Positions 23,911-36,219 of a stretch of 64,000 bases of DNA are shown piece after piece. A program made the position numbers and the translations under genes. A model generated the notes under the pieces. The model worked only from the letters and a program-made list of their open reading frames with translations, had not been told where the DNA came from and ran no database searches. Source of the DNA: Megalobrama amblycephala (taxonomy: Eukaryota; Chordata; Actinopteri; Cypriniformes; Xenocyprididae); the NCBI RefSeq assembly GCF_018812025.1, contig NC_063051.1, positions 1,606,001-1,670,000 of the forward strand, written 5' to 3'. Positions within the stretch are counted from its first letter, which is position 1, and each line of letters opens with the position of its first letter.

Positions 23911-24721
23911 AGAAAATTCAATATAACTGACATAAATAGCTCTTCATTTTGTATTTTAATAAAAACAGAATTACCTGCTGCATTGCAATGCAAGTCTCTT
24001 CAAAGTATGTAACTTGTTACATCAGGCATGTGATCAGCTAAAGACAAAAAAGGAAAACCTTAAGAATTTGGGAAGATGGTTGGCATTTATAAGTGATTCA
24101 AACAAACAGCCCTTGCAGAGCAACATTTACTGTGAATGGAAACTGAAAATAAACACAGTGCTGCGCTTCACTCTGAAACATGCAGCGCGTCAGAATATAT
24201 ATTTATATAATTATATCACAACCGTTGCGATTTGATGATCGCACTAAGCCATATCACATTCTCACAACCACGCATTGTCAAAATTCATTAAAAAAAGTTC
24301 CCGGGCAACTGGCGAGTAACAGGTTTTTACTCTCTTGGTAACATACTATGGGTGTGTCTCGCAGATGGTGCCGCAAGCTCTGTCAAAAGCAATCCACGCA
24401 TAAAAGTCTTAGAAAATGTAACTTTTTGCAGTATATTTAGTAATTAAGGCAATTTTTCAATATCATACACTAATATCCAATTAATAAAATAATCAATTTT
24501 ATTTCCAACATTATCACAATATGCCACATGCAAAGTGATGAGGTCATGTGACAAACAGGGTTGTTAAAACTAAACACATCAAAAAACATTTTCATCACTT
24601 GAAATAAGATCAACATTAACTGAAATGAAATAAAATATTTTAAAAAATTTCAACAAATTGCCCAGCTAGTAAATGTACTAAAACAATAAAACTGAAATAC
24701 ACATAATCATAATAATCATAT
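23911..24721. other. Unique non-coding sequence
   Basis: Nothing is recognised. Confidence 0.5.
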
Positions 24722-25129
24722 TCCTTCTCAGTATTTTTGTCTTGTTTCCCAGAACAAATATCTAAACATTCTTATATCAAGATATATTTACTTGAGATGC
24801 TAAATTACAAGATATTAAGTCTTATTTTCTGAAAAATGCATCAAAATGACGTGAGTTTTTGCATAAAACAAGAAAAAGAATCTGCCAGTGGGGTCAGAAA
24901 AATAATGTTGTTTTCCTTTTGAATTAAGTTGATTTTACTGACCACTGGCAGATATTTTGTTCTCGATTTAAGCATAAACTCACTTAATTTTGAAACATTT
25001 TTCACAAAAAACTATTAAAATGACTTACTATCTAAAGTCATTTTGCTTCTCAAGTAAATGCATCTTAATTTAAGAATGTTTAGATATTTGTACTGAAAAA
25101 CAAGACAAATTTTTTTTTTGCAGTGTAGA
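24722..25129. repeat. Palindromic 'TTGTCTTGTTT' MITE
   Basis: The two halves are imperfect inverted copies: GTCTTGTTTCCCAGAACAAA (24738) against the reverse of 25085-25107, and AATCTGCCAGTGG (24890) against CCACTGGCAGAT (24943). The same family, interrupted by a LINE, occurs at 52437-53240. It has no coding capacity. Confidence 0.75.
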
Positions 25130-26867
25130 CATTTAAAAAACAAAACAAAAAAAACTTTAAAATTGAAATGAAAGTGCAAAATTTATTCAATATTAACAAA
25201 ACCTGTAATAGCTAAAATAACACTGGCGATAACAATATTACTGTTATACCTGTTATTTTCTATTTTTAGTATGCAGTCAACAGTTCATTCCGAACAGCAA
25301 CATCTAACATTAATTTTGTTAAAGGAATATGCATGTATAGGAATGTTCTTAAAGTGATCTGATTGCACTGCTAAAATGTGGAGCTTGTATTTTTGTCAAA
25401 GCACTTTTTGAGCTGTGAATTGTCTACATCGTTCATTAGTGTGGGACTGTGTCTTCAGGTAAACGTTTGGTCATGCCTTAAGGCTCCTTCACAGCTCTTA
25501 TGTCAATGCTTATTAAACTTAATGCATTAAACTCAGTGAACAGAAGCTTCAAGCTACAGCATTAGCACCATCTTTTTTAAATGCAATAATGAATATTTGA
25601 TAAGAATGAATGTCTGAGGGGGGAAAAGAAAGTTTAAAAAAAAAAAGAATAAAACACATACATAAAAATCATTTGAAAATTAGCAACAACAAAAAAAAAA
25701 AAAGGGGGAAGGGATAGTAAAAACATTTCCAAGACAATTTAAAGTGACCATATCAAAAAGGAAAATGTTGAAATCTGTCAGTTTTAATAAAAAAATAAAT
25801 CCCCGGGATATAAAAGCGTCTGTATTGAAGAAACACCCAATTTGCGGACAAGAAAAAATATGCCTCCATTAAGATATGGCAAGCACAAAGCCTTTTAACA
25901 CTGCACTTCTTCAAAAGATCAGTTGTCTGCTTTTGCAAATTCTTACCAGCGGATCCATCTATGCTCCTGGATAACGGAGTGACATCAAACGGACGGCTGA
26001 ATGAGACATCAAAGTTGCCTTCATCTTCCTCTGGTCCTCTATACTGCATCCAGAGCCAAAAGTCAGTGGATCAGGTTTTCACCTCACCATCTGGTACCTG
26101 CACGGATTGTGGAACAAGCAGACATTTAGCCTTTGAAACTATATTCAATTAATGCTTCTTTGAGAATTTCTCTCAGGTTTCACAGTCTAGCTACGAACTT
26201 CAAATGTGTGTCAGACAATGTGATTGCAAATGAGAAGAACAGAGACGAGTGTTTCCGAAATGAAATGCAAATAGAGAGTCAGATCGACAGACTGTCGAGG
26301 TGTCAAATGAGGAGGGAAAACACTTCAGTGAGGAACGAGCTGCTCTCGGGACAGCTGAATGAGGAATTTACACATCTCCCTGGAAAAAAAGGAGCATGAC
26401 AGAAACTTAACCTGGTCGAGTTTGAAACATAATATTCATGTGTATATCATGCACAAAATGCAAAACAGTACCGTGTCTCATTTGAATCCCCATTATCTCT
26501 TGATATAACATCTCAATAAATACTGCTCACATATTTTGCAGTGTTATTTTATATAAGCAAGCCAATGCGCTCTACAACAGTAAAATGTATTGCACTGGAA
26601 AAAAAAGGAGCTTTAATGCACAACTACAAAATACAGAAATAACTTACTAAATACAACAATCATGATATAAACTTCAACAAATAATAAAGAAAGAAATAAT
26701 ATAATACTGCAAAACATTCAGAATTTGACTTCTGTCAGGGAACATCAATGTTTGCATGCTCTTGTATTCTCGTATTATTGTATTCACAGGCATGTGTGCC
26801 GATATTTATTGATGTAATTAATATTTAATTATCATTAGAGAAGTTAAACATGTGGCAGCGTTTTGAT
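25130..26867. other. Unique AT-rich sequence
   Basis: Poly-A patches lie near 25636-25647 and 25689-25703. Frames of up to 98 codons exist but have no recognisable domains. No mobile element is identified. Confidence 0.45.
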
Positions 26868-27178
26868 ATATCCACTACTGGTCAAAAGTTTACAATAATT
26901 AAATATTTTTGAAGGAAGTGTCTTCTGCTCACAAAAGCTGCATTTATTTGATTAAAAATGCAGTAAAAATTGTGAAAAAATATTACAATTTAAGATAGCT
27001 GTTTTCTATGTGAATATATAGTAAAGTGTAATTTATTTCTGTGATCAAAGCTGAATTTTCAGCATCATTACTCCAGTCTTCAGTGTCACATGATCCTTCA
27101 GAAATCATTCTAATATGATGATTTGCTGCTCAATTATGAAAAATTACTTTTTTTAAATGTACTTTTCAGAAAATAAAA
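26868..27178. mobile_element. 'GGTCAAAAG'-family MITE, copy A
   Basis: It starts CCACTACTGGTCAAAAGTTT and shares long runs (CTGAATTTTCAGCATCATTA, AGAAATCATTCTAATATGAT) with 28449-28734. The right boundary is uncertain. Confidence 0.75.
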
Positions 27179-27194
27179 GTACTAAGGTTCTTAA

Positions 27195-27430
27195 CTGTTT
27201 ACCACACTATAAAAGAATTAATGGTTTAACTTAAAAAAAAAGTAAGTTACCTGGTTGCCTTAAAATTTTGAGTTCATGGAAATTAAAAATTTGAGTTACT
27301 ACAATGAAGGCGATTGGTTTAATCAACAGAAACTCAAAATATTATGTTATCTGAACCACATTAATTGAAGTTGATTTGACAAAAATAATGCTGTGATAAC
27401 AAATCATGAAAATATTTTTTCAAAGTGCAC
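27195..27430. repeat. Dispersed AT-rich repeat fragment
   Basis: GAATTAATGGTTTAACTTAA and AAGTTACCTGGTTGCC are phrases I recall from a common fish repeat. It is present once here, so the call rests on memory. Confidence 0.35.
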
Positions 27431-28235
27431 ATATTTGTACAAGTACAAACAGCAATTAAATTTAAATAAACTGAAACACAATAAGTTATAATATGACTCT
27501 TTTGTTTTTTTTGGACATATCTGAACATCTCTCAAATGCATTTGTTTTGAGTAGTAAACACACTTTTAAAACTGTGATTTCCATTTAGTTAATCATCAAT
27601 TTAGCTATATAATGTAGAATGACAAAAGAAAGCTTGTCTGTCAAATATAAGTCTGCACTTGTGTTGGTCATATTTCTTGAACTAGCTCCATCTCAGTGTG
27701 TGAAGGTCACATTTCCTGCTCTAATCTTGGAGGAAGGACCGGCTTTGTGCTCCCTTCAACAAACCAATCCTGTTATAGGCCTCCACGTCCTCCCAGCAAT
27801 TTACCTCTGATTAAGCAATTCATCTGAAAGAGCGTTTGTGAGACATGCTTCCCCCAGCGTAGCCGATGTGTGTGCCCGGCTAAGTCCTGTTGCTTTGAAT
27901 GCGTCTCCAGAGGGGAATTATGGAGGAGCAGAGAGCCTATGCAGGGAGAAAGGCCAGATTTCGCCGGCTTATCTTTGCTCCCCTCCCTGATCCTGATGGG
28001 GCAGAAAAGGAGGAAGCCTTCGAAAGCCCTCCAGAAAACGGCGGACGATTAAACCCGAGTCCCAATCAATTTACCACCTTTGCTGGACAGAGAGCGTGGA
28101 GCGAGCAGAACACCTTTCCTGAGGAAAAACTACACCTTACCTCAGTCCGTTCTGCCAGTCAAGAATTGCTCTGGATTTCAGGGGTTTTGAGGTGCTGCTC
28201 TGTTCCAAAACCTCGTGAGCCGACTACATAGGGAG
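27431..28235. other. Unique, partly GC-balanced sequence
   Basis: The part at 27610-28220 holds a 110-codon frame (27899-28231) and shorter overlapping frames. I recognise none of them. The composition is compatible with a conserved non-coding element or plain intergenic DNA. Confidence 0.35.
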
Positions 28236-28440
28236 CATTAAAGGGATAATTCAGACAAAAATGACAATTCTGTCATCATTTACTCACTCTCATGTCGTGC
28301 CAAACCTGCACTTTCTTTCTTAGACTTCCTTTCTGTTTTGGTTCATTCAGTAAAAATCGTGAAAGTCAATTTGCATGGACAGAAACAGGTCATTTATGAC
28401 AGAAATTTCATTTTTGATCGAACTAAAGGCATGAGCTGTT
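28236..28440 (+). repeat. Dispersed 'AAAGGGATAATTCA' repeat fragment
   Basis: AAAGGGATAATTCAGACAAA and CATCATTTACTCACTCTCAT match a very common fish repeat I recall; a related segment opens the foldback element at 56268. The right side is cut short before the MITE at 28449. Confidence 0.6.
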
Positions 28441-28448
28441 GCAAAAGT

Positions 28449-28734
28449 GGTCAAAAGATTTTTTTTTTTTTCTCTTTGCTCATCAAGGCTGCATTTATTT
28501 AATAAAAATACAGTAAAACACAGTAAAATTGTGAAATATTACAATTTAAAATAACTGTTTTCAATGTGAATATATATTAAAATGTAATTTAATCCTGTGA
28601 TCAAAGCTGAATTTTCAGCATCATTACTCCAGTCTTCAGTGTCACATGATCCTTCAGAAATCATTCTAATATGATGAGACCTCTTTAAAAAACATTTAAA
28701 AATCATAATAATTCCAAACTTTTGGCCGTTAGTG
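28449..28734. mobile_element. 'GGTCAAAAG'-family MITE, copy B
   Basis: It begins GGTCAAAAGATT and ends with the inverted match AAACTTTTGGCC at about 28717-28728, then GTTAGTG and TA. It shares its interior with 26868-27178 and with the interrupted copy at 3391. A TA flank suggests a Tc1/mariner-type duplication, but only the right side is clear. Confidence 0.75.
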
Positions 28735-28736
28735 TA

Positions 28737-29205
28737 TTTTGGGGCATTTTATGCCTAAGTATGCAGACAGCAAGGCTCACTAGACTGTGGAACAGAGCCG
28801 ATGTATAGAGCTTTTTTGTTCAATGTTCGACCAAAGAGCTTGTGAAAGCTTGAAAGAATTTTTGAAGAATTTGGTCTTCATGCTTTTTGTGTATAACATT
28901 TGAGAAATAAATACTAGTTTCATTTATTAAACGGTTTATGTAACAACAGAAGATCAAAAGGCATTCAGCCTTCATAAGAGGTGAATTAAATGTTTTGGTT
29001 TTTGTTTTTTGTTTTCCATTTAAAGAATTTTCTTGATCTTTTGATATAAAATAGTTCATGATTTTATGAAAACACGCATCCTCACTGTGACCAATGAACA
29101 TTCACTGAAACCAAGATGCAAAACCAGATTAGTTTAGATGCAATTTAACCTGTATTGTCTCAAAGATCCTGTTCGGCTCCTGCCTCAATATTTTCAGACA
29201 AGATA
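28737..29205. other. Unique non-coding sequence
   Basis: Nothing is recognised. One 93-codon minus-strand frame has no known domain. Confidence 0.5.
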
Positions 29206-29207
29206 TA

Positions 29208-30252
29208 CACTGATCAGGCATACCATTATGAGCACTGACAGGTGAAGTGAATCACACTGATTATCTCTTCATCACGGCACCTGTTAGTGGGTGGGATATA
29301 TTAGGCAGCAAGTGAACTTTTTGTCCTCAAAGTTGATGTGTTAGAAGCAGGAAGAATGGGCAAGCGTAAGGATTTGAGGGAGTTTGACAAGGACCAAATT
29401 GTGATGGCTAGACGACTGGGTCAGAGCATCTCCAAAACTGCAGCTCTTGTGGGGTGTTCCCGGTCTGTAGTGGTCAGTATCTATCAAAAGTGCTCCAAGG
29501 AAGGAACAGTGGTGAACCGGCGACAGGGTCATGGGCGGCCGAGGCTCATTAAAGGCTGGCCCGTGTGGTCCGATCCAACAGACGAGCTCCTGTAGCTCAA
29601 ATTGCTCAAGAAGTTAATGCTGGTTCTGATAGAAAGGTGTCAGAATACACAGAGCATCGCGGTTTGTTGCGTATGGAGCTATGGAGCATGAATCACGGCT
29701 ATGAATCACGTTTTCTTTTACATCACGTGGATGGCCGGGTGTGTGGGGAACACATGGCACCATGATGCATGGGAAGAAGGCAAGCTGGCGGAGGCAGTGT
29801 GATGGTGGGAAACCTTGGATCTTGCCATCCATGTGGATGTTACTTTGACACGTACCACCTACCTAAGCATTGTTGCAGACCATGTACATCCTTTCATGGA
29901 AACGGTATTCCCTGGTGGCTGTGGCCTCTTTCAGCAGGATAATGCTCCTGACACAAAGCAAAAATGGTTCAGGAATGGTTTGAGGTGTTGACTTGGCCTC
30001 CAAATTCCCCAGATCTCAATCCAGTCGAGCATCTGTGGGATGTGCTGAACAAACAAGTCTAATCCATGGAGGCTCCACCTTGCAACTTCCAGGACTTAAA
30101 GGATCTGCTGCTAACATCTTGGTGCAGATACCACAGCACACCTTCAGGGGTCTAGAGGAGTCCATGCCTCAATGGGTCAGGACTGTTTTGGCAGCAAAAG
30201 GGAGACCAACACAATATTAGGAAGGTGCTCATAATGTTATGCCTGATTGGTG
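29208..30252 (+). mobile_element. Decayed Tc1-type transposon, 1045 bp
   Basis: The ends CACTGATCAGGCATACCATT and its inverted counterpart (30223-30252, ATGTTATGCCTGATTGGTG) form about 28 bp of terminal inverted repeat. TA lies on both sides (29206-29207 and 30253-30254), as expected for the Tc1/mariner superfamily. Full-length relatives are several hundred bases longer, and the loss maps inside the transposase gene. Confidence 0.93.
29356..30220 (+). pseudogene. Tc1 transposase, broken
   Basis: The intact enzyme cuts and pastes the element at TA sites, using an N-terminal paired-type helix-turn-helix DNA-binding region and a C-terminal DDE catalytic domain. Here the N-terminus is readable from the ATG at 29356 (MGKRKDLREFDKDQI, then SISKTAALVGCSRSVV, a helix-turn-helix) to GRPRLI near 29550. 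A frameshift follows. The frame at 29565-29765 keeps AQIAQEVNAGSDRKVSE and ESRFLLHHVDGRV, but a deletion joins them and the residue before ESRF is Tyr where the family has the first catalytic Asp. The second Asp (FQQDNAP, codon 29938-29940) and the Glu (SPDLNPVEHLW, codon 30027-30029) survive in other frames, and the C-terminus ends at 30220. Deletions and frameshifts make it non-functional. Confidence 0.92.
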
Positions 30253-30254
30253 TA

Positions 30255-30916
30255 TTTACACACATGCATGCATATATGTAGACATTATATCAGTCAAACA
30301 CCAATCTGTAGTATAAAACAATACAATATCTATTAAATCATAAAGCCAATCAAACCAAGATTGGTCATTTTTCAGAAAGATAGCACAGTAACTTTTCAAG
30401 CACAGAGTTTCAATAAAACAAATTCCTGCCAGCTTTTCAAACGAGTGGAACTTTTCAAACAAGAAAACTACTAGTTGTTTACAGGCGTGGAAGTACGGCC
30501 CTGCGAGACTGTAGCATGAAGCAGCTGCTCCGCTGCCAACATCAATCATTATGAGACGCCACAGGGACGCTGGCACCGAACACACCAGATACTTGTTTGC
30601 GATGAAAGACATTCAAAGCCGCTTTGCGATAAACACATACACCAACTGAGCTCTTACTCGACCCATCCAGCATTTTTTTTTCTCTCCAAAATATATATTT
30701 AAATGTACTGTAAATTTATTTATTGATTCTCAGGAAATTCACATGCACTAATATGAATAAATCTATAATTTTATGTACTGTAAGTCGCTGAAGTCACTGG
30801 AGTATGCTAAATAAATACATTTAGTTTGTAAAAGCATCCAGTACCAAACTGGTGGGAATTGCATTCCTAGAAAAAAAAAATCATTAACTTCTCATTAAAT
30901 TACTGATCAATTGTCA

Positions 30917-30918
<2 letters not shown>
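30255..30918. other. Unique non-coding sequence
   Basis: A 118-codon minus-strand frame (30256-30612) has no recognisable domain. Confidence 0.45.
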
Positions 30919-30961
<43 letters not shown>

Positions 30962-31062
30962 CATTTCACATAATATAAAAAAATTAGAAAATTTAAAAAA
31001 ATATATATATTATTTTAATTATTATTTATTTATTTTTAATCTTTTTTTATTGCTATTTATTA

Positions 31063-31117
<55 letters not shown>

Positions 31118-31282
31118 TTTCACATAATATAAAAAATTAGAAATTTAAAAAATATATATATATATATATATATATTATTTTAATTATTTATTTATTTATT
31201 TATTTTTAATCTTTTTTTATTGCTATTTATTATTTAATATATATATATATATATATGTATTTCACATAATATAAAAAATTAG

Positions 31283-31347
<65 letters not shown>
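30919..31347. repeat. Tandem (TA)n-containing array, about three units
   Basis: The phrase TTTCACATAATATAAAAAA begins near 30963, 31117 and 31259, giving spacings of about 154 and 142 bp. Each unit carries one or two (TA)n runs and a TTTTAATCTTTTTTTATTGC segment (the third is truncated). The final (TA)n run at 31288-31347 is the longest. Confidence 0.88.
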
Positions 31348-31350
<3 letters not shown>

Positions 31351-33690
31351 TATAAAATTTAAAATATGTCCAAAATATATTCAAAAAATTATAAAATATA
31401 TTCCAAATACACACACATAAATATATTTTAAAATAAATATAATTGGGCATTTTTTGTAGATCAAAAACTATCTGTTTATTTTTGCCATAATAGACTGTTT
31501 AAAGTACTTCCAAAGTATCTCCCAAAGCACAAAGCTGCAAGAGTCTGTCTTTACGCTTGCTTGTGGGAAAAGCGAGAGCATACATGTGCATTTGTGTTTA
31601 TATAAATCGCTGACATGTTGTGATCAATGGTTAGTTGTGAGGAAACAGACAACAGTCTAAACTACACCGTTTGTAATGCATTTCACAGAATATAAACAGC
31701 AGATACATGTAGCATTATTTGTTTTCAGAGATATTGGATACAAGATATTGTTCAGGGAGTTGTACAGCTTAAGCTTTGATTCAATATTTAAAAATGGTTC
31801 CCATAAAGAGCAACTGCAATAAAGGCTTCAATCCCTTAAGTGTGCAACACGGAAATGAGAGATGCAACAAACAAGAAATGTTTATGTTAGATGTTTTACC
31901 TTTTCTAAAACGTAAAAGTGCTGCTTACTCATGGAAAATTCCATGCATGATCCTTTATGTAAAGATTCCCCCTGTTTAATTAAGAAAAAAACACAACTTT
32001 AATACTTATATGAGCAATAGTAGTGATGTTTGACGTAGTAAGCACTACTAACTAGAGAATCTCTCTAAAGGAGATGCAGGTCACGATTGCATATGTGTTA
32101 TGTAACATTAGACGGTCCGTAACCCCACCCTGTCCACTGCTTTACCCAGCATCCTCTGCTGCAATCACATGTGTGCGGTCCAAGATAAAAGACATCAAAG
32201 CATGCAGCACTAATTCTACAATAATGAAAGCAATATCTTAAAAGCTACGATGCACCGCATAAAAAATCGATACGTTTCATTTTGGTGTCGCGCAGCATTG
32301 CTCATTATGTCACACGCTGGGAGAAATTCACGGCGAGTTTGATCCGAGAGAGAAGCGGTGGCAAGAATTTAAAGATTCCAAGAGGGAAGAGATCAAGGTC
32401 TGAAAAGATTGAACATACACTATTTAAACACCCTAGTCTCACTTAAAAATGTCTGAATGCCATTATATAATGTAATAAAATATCAAAGCAAATGCTGCAG
32501 GAGCTTTACTGAGCTAACACACGTTCCTGGTCTTATTGTGAAATTCTCATCAGACTCATCTTCCATCAAAATGTAATAACTGTGAAGTAATGTTACTTTT
32601 CAGTAATGTCACCAAGCCTGTAGGGGTTTCAAGTTCTTGTTAACCAAGAGCCAAACAGCTGCTGTTAATGTAGCCTTTCTAAATCTTGACAATTAATCAG
32701 TAATTTAATGCTGCTTAATGTTAATATAATAAAGGTTACGGCAATAATAGCACATAAATTAGAAAAAGAAGAGTTATCGCTGATGCTCTGCGACTGAGCT
32801 TGACCTTTCGGCTTTGCCATTAAAGGAATAAATTACTTTTGTAAAAGATATTAAAATAGAAAATATTGTTAATTTAAATTATAATAATATTAAAGTTTTG
32901 CAGCCTTGTTTGTTACTGCCAATGAGTGAACAACTTGTAACGAAACTTTAAAAACGAGATCTTCCCAGACTTCCGATTGTCCATGAAAGCCTGTAGACTT
33001 ATTTTTTATATATATATGTAAAGGGACAATTTTGCCGAGAAAATGAAAAGGATGTGATGTTTACTGTAATGTTAATGTGTCATGCAAAGAAAAGAGATTA
33101 ATTCAAACTATAGTCTCACATAGTCAGATCTATATAGTCTATAGTCTCAATATACTTTAGAATCTAACTATCACAATAGTTGCTGGCTGCAGTTCACTTA
33201 ACAGCCACCGGTGTCGCTAATAACAAGGGTTTCTGAATTCTACTTATAGCCTTTTTTAAAACTCTTACCGACCCCAAACTTTCTGAACGGTAATATAAAT
33301 GCTTTGATTTTAATGTTTCTCCCCTCCGGGATTGGTGTCATTATACAGATTTCTATAAACAAAACAGCAGTTCTCGCTCCGCTGAGCTCCTTTAAAAGAC
33401 CACTGGAACCACTAACGACCAGATTCCCCTCACTGACCCGAGAACAGCTCAAAAACCGTACAAATTATAATGCCAATACAAACTGCTCCATGCTGAATTA
33501 CTCTTCCAGTCCCTCATCTATTGTGGGCCGGCTGGTTATCAATCACCGTTAAACAAGCTTAAACACGCAAACCAGCACAGGTTTCATTACAAAAGACCAT
33601 TAATCAGTTTAACTTGGCTGGTTGTGGAACTGATCAACTGCGATGAAAACAAAGTAGATCATTTAATTCGTGATACGAATTTATATGTGC
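31348..33690. other. Unique AT-rich sequence
   Basis: Some segments are more balanced (32100-32400, 33180-33560). No exon, RNA gene or mobile element is recognised. Confidence 0.45.
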
Positions 33691-35240
33691 GGTCTGTGCA
33701 ATCGTGCTTTGTAAAATCATAATTATAAGATTCAAGTCAAAATAATAAATATATAGTCAAAGTTATTATGGCATATAATATAATTATGAAATAAAGTCAT
33801 CAAAATTATGAGGAAAAAGTTGAGATTAGTTATGAGTCAAAATTATGACAAAATGTACATTAAATTCAAAATTATGAGAAAATAGTCAAAATTATGAGAT
33901 GATAAAGTTGAAGTTATGATGTCAAAATTTGAAATTATGACAAATCATAATTATGGGGGTAAAAAAGACAAGATTTGGACATACTATACGTCATAATAAT
34001 GAGATAACAGACTTATTTCATAAGTCATAATTTTGTAATAAGTCATAATTATGTCAAAATTATTATAAAAAGGTCAAAATTATTACAAGAAAAGTCAAAT
34101 TATGACATCAAAAGTCGACATATTTTTGACATATTATGACCTTATTTCATAATTATGACTTAGTATGTCATAAGTTTGACTTATTATATCATAATTATGA
34201 TTTAGTCAATTTTATCATGACATACTTTTAACTGAAATGAGATATAAAGTCAAAATTATTATAACATAATATCATAATTAGGAAATAAAGTCAAAATTAT
34301 GAGATCATAAAGTTAAAAGTTATGAGGTAAAAAGTTGAAATTATGACAAATAATTATGAGGAAAAAATTCGGACATACCATAAGTTATAATAATGAGATA
34401 ACAGACTTATTTCATTAATCAAAATGATATAATAAGTCATAATTATGTCAAAATTATTATAAAAAGGTCAAAATTATTACAAAAAAAGTCAAATTATGAC
34501 ATTAAAAAGTCATGTTTTGTCATAATTTCGACATATTATGACCTTATCTCATAATTATGACTTAGTATGTCTTAAGTTTGACTTATTATGATTTAGTCAA
34601 TTTTATCATGACATACTTTGAACTGAAATGAGATATAAAGTCAAAATTATTATAACATAATATCATAATTATGAAATAAAGTCAAAATGATGACGAAAAG
34701 GTCAAAATGATGAGATATAAAGTCAAAATTATGAGATCATAAAGTTAAAGTTATGAGGTAAAAATCTGAAATTATGACAAATAATTATGAGGAAAAAAAT
34801 CGGACATACCATAAGTCATGATAATGAGATAACAGACTTATTTCATTAGTCATAATTATGAAATAAGTCAAAATTATGTCAAAATTATTACAAAAAAAGT
34901 CAAATTATGACATAAAAAGTCATGTTTTGTCATAATTTCGACATATTATGACCTTATCTCATAATTATGAATTAGTATGTCATCATTTTGACTTATTATA
35001 TCATAATTATGATTTAGTCAATTTTATCATGACATACTTTTAACTGAAATGAGATATAAAGTCAAAATTATTATAACATAATATCATAATTATGAAATAA
35101 AGTCAAAATGATGAGATATAAAGTCAAAAGTCATGTTTTGTCATAATTTCGTCATAATGACCTAGTATGTCATAATCTTGACTTTTTATCTCATAATTAT
35201 GATTTAGTATGTCATAATTTTATTATGACATATTTTAACC
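33691..35240. repeat. 'TCATAATTATGA' array, first block
   Basis: The block consists of permutations of AGTCAAAATTATGA and the 12-bp palindrome TCATAATTATGA. It has a longer period of about 390-430 bp: GGACATAC recurs at 33977, 34371 and 34802, and TTTATCATGACATACTTT at about 34211, 34602 and 35023. It stops sharply near 35240, where ordinary sequence resumes. Confidence 0.85.
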
Positions 35241-36219
35241 AAAGCATGCTTTTTAAATTCTTGCATGGCAGAAATGGGCTTTCATACAGGTCCGTTCTTT
35301 TTCACCTTCCTTTTATTTTTGGTGAATAAAAAACAATATTTTTGTAGAAATGAGATTTCAGTTGTATGAAATCAAATGTATGTTTTCTTTTGTTTTAATC
35401 TAACCAGAAACCCAAAGACTCTTTTCTATGCGGCTTCCATTGCCCTAGAAAACATGCTAAAAGCCTTGGAGGAGGAAAGACAAACTCTTACAAGGTCCTC
35501 CAGCCACTGGCACTCTGTTAACACTCACTAACCCATAGCTACGGTCACCGTCGTTTGCACCGGCCCTCAAGTAACACCTACACGAGTCGACGCTGACCGC
35601 CGCTGTCTGTATCGTGCTGCAGCCCTTCACACTCCCTGCTGGCTCACAGATGCTTCTGCTTTCAGAAACACACACACACACACACACACATCTTCACTGC
35701 AGGCCCTTGACGGCTACCTCAAGTTCATCACCCCTGCCAGGCCGAGCGACGCCAGCCTTTAGCACCATATGGTAAATCACGTTCACACTGGGCAGCGGCA
35801 GAATGACAGATTTAGCACAGCAGAAACAGAAACATTCTACAGTAATGGGATATTAGATGTGGAAACGTCAAATATCCAATAGCGGGTCAGTGAACCGGCC
35901 TTCTGCTGAAGTATAGATAGCGCAGGGCTGCTACTCCAGAAAAACTGCTGGGAAAAACAGCATCTATCTATAAAGTCGCTCGCAGGAGGTTCTGTTAACC
36001 GTCTGCAGCAGGAGACTAGAGGAGAAAACATGGTTATACAAAAACACAAAGACAGAAATAATATCTGCAGGAACATATACTATTTTAGAGCAGTGCATAA
36101 TGTCATATTTTTTTGCACTATGACTTTGTCGTTTTGAAATAAGCTGCGGGGAAGGTTGTTCAATGAACCAATGGAAAAAACTGAATTTTTATATTGGTTT
36201 TAGTCAAATATTCATACCT
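35241..36219. other. Unique sequence between two related arrays
   Basis: The part at 35400-35960 is GC-balanced and holds a short (CA)n at 35667-35689. No convincing coding frame is seen. Confidence 0.45.

Noticed and set aside
27899..28231. 110-codon plus-strand frame
   Set aside because: It overlaps other frames, shows no domain and has no splice or promoter context.
35396..35530. Possible exon following CTAACCAG
   Set aside because: The frame is about 44 codons, the pyrimidine tract is weak and the protein matches nothing I know.
35457..35687. Minus-strand frame starting with alternating Cys-Val
   Set aside because: The start is a translation of the (CA)n microsatellite at 35667-35689.
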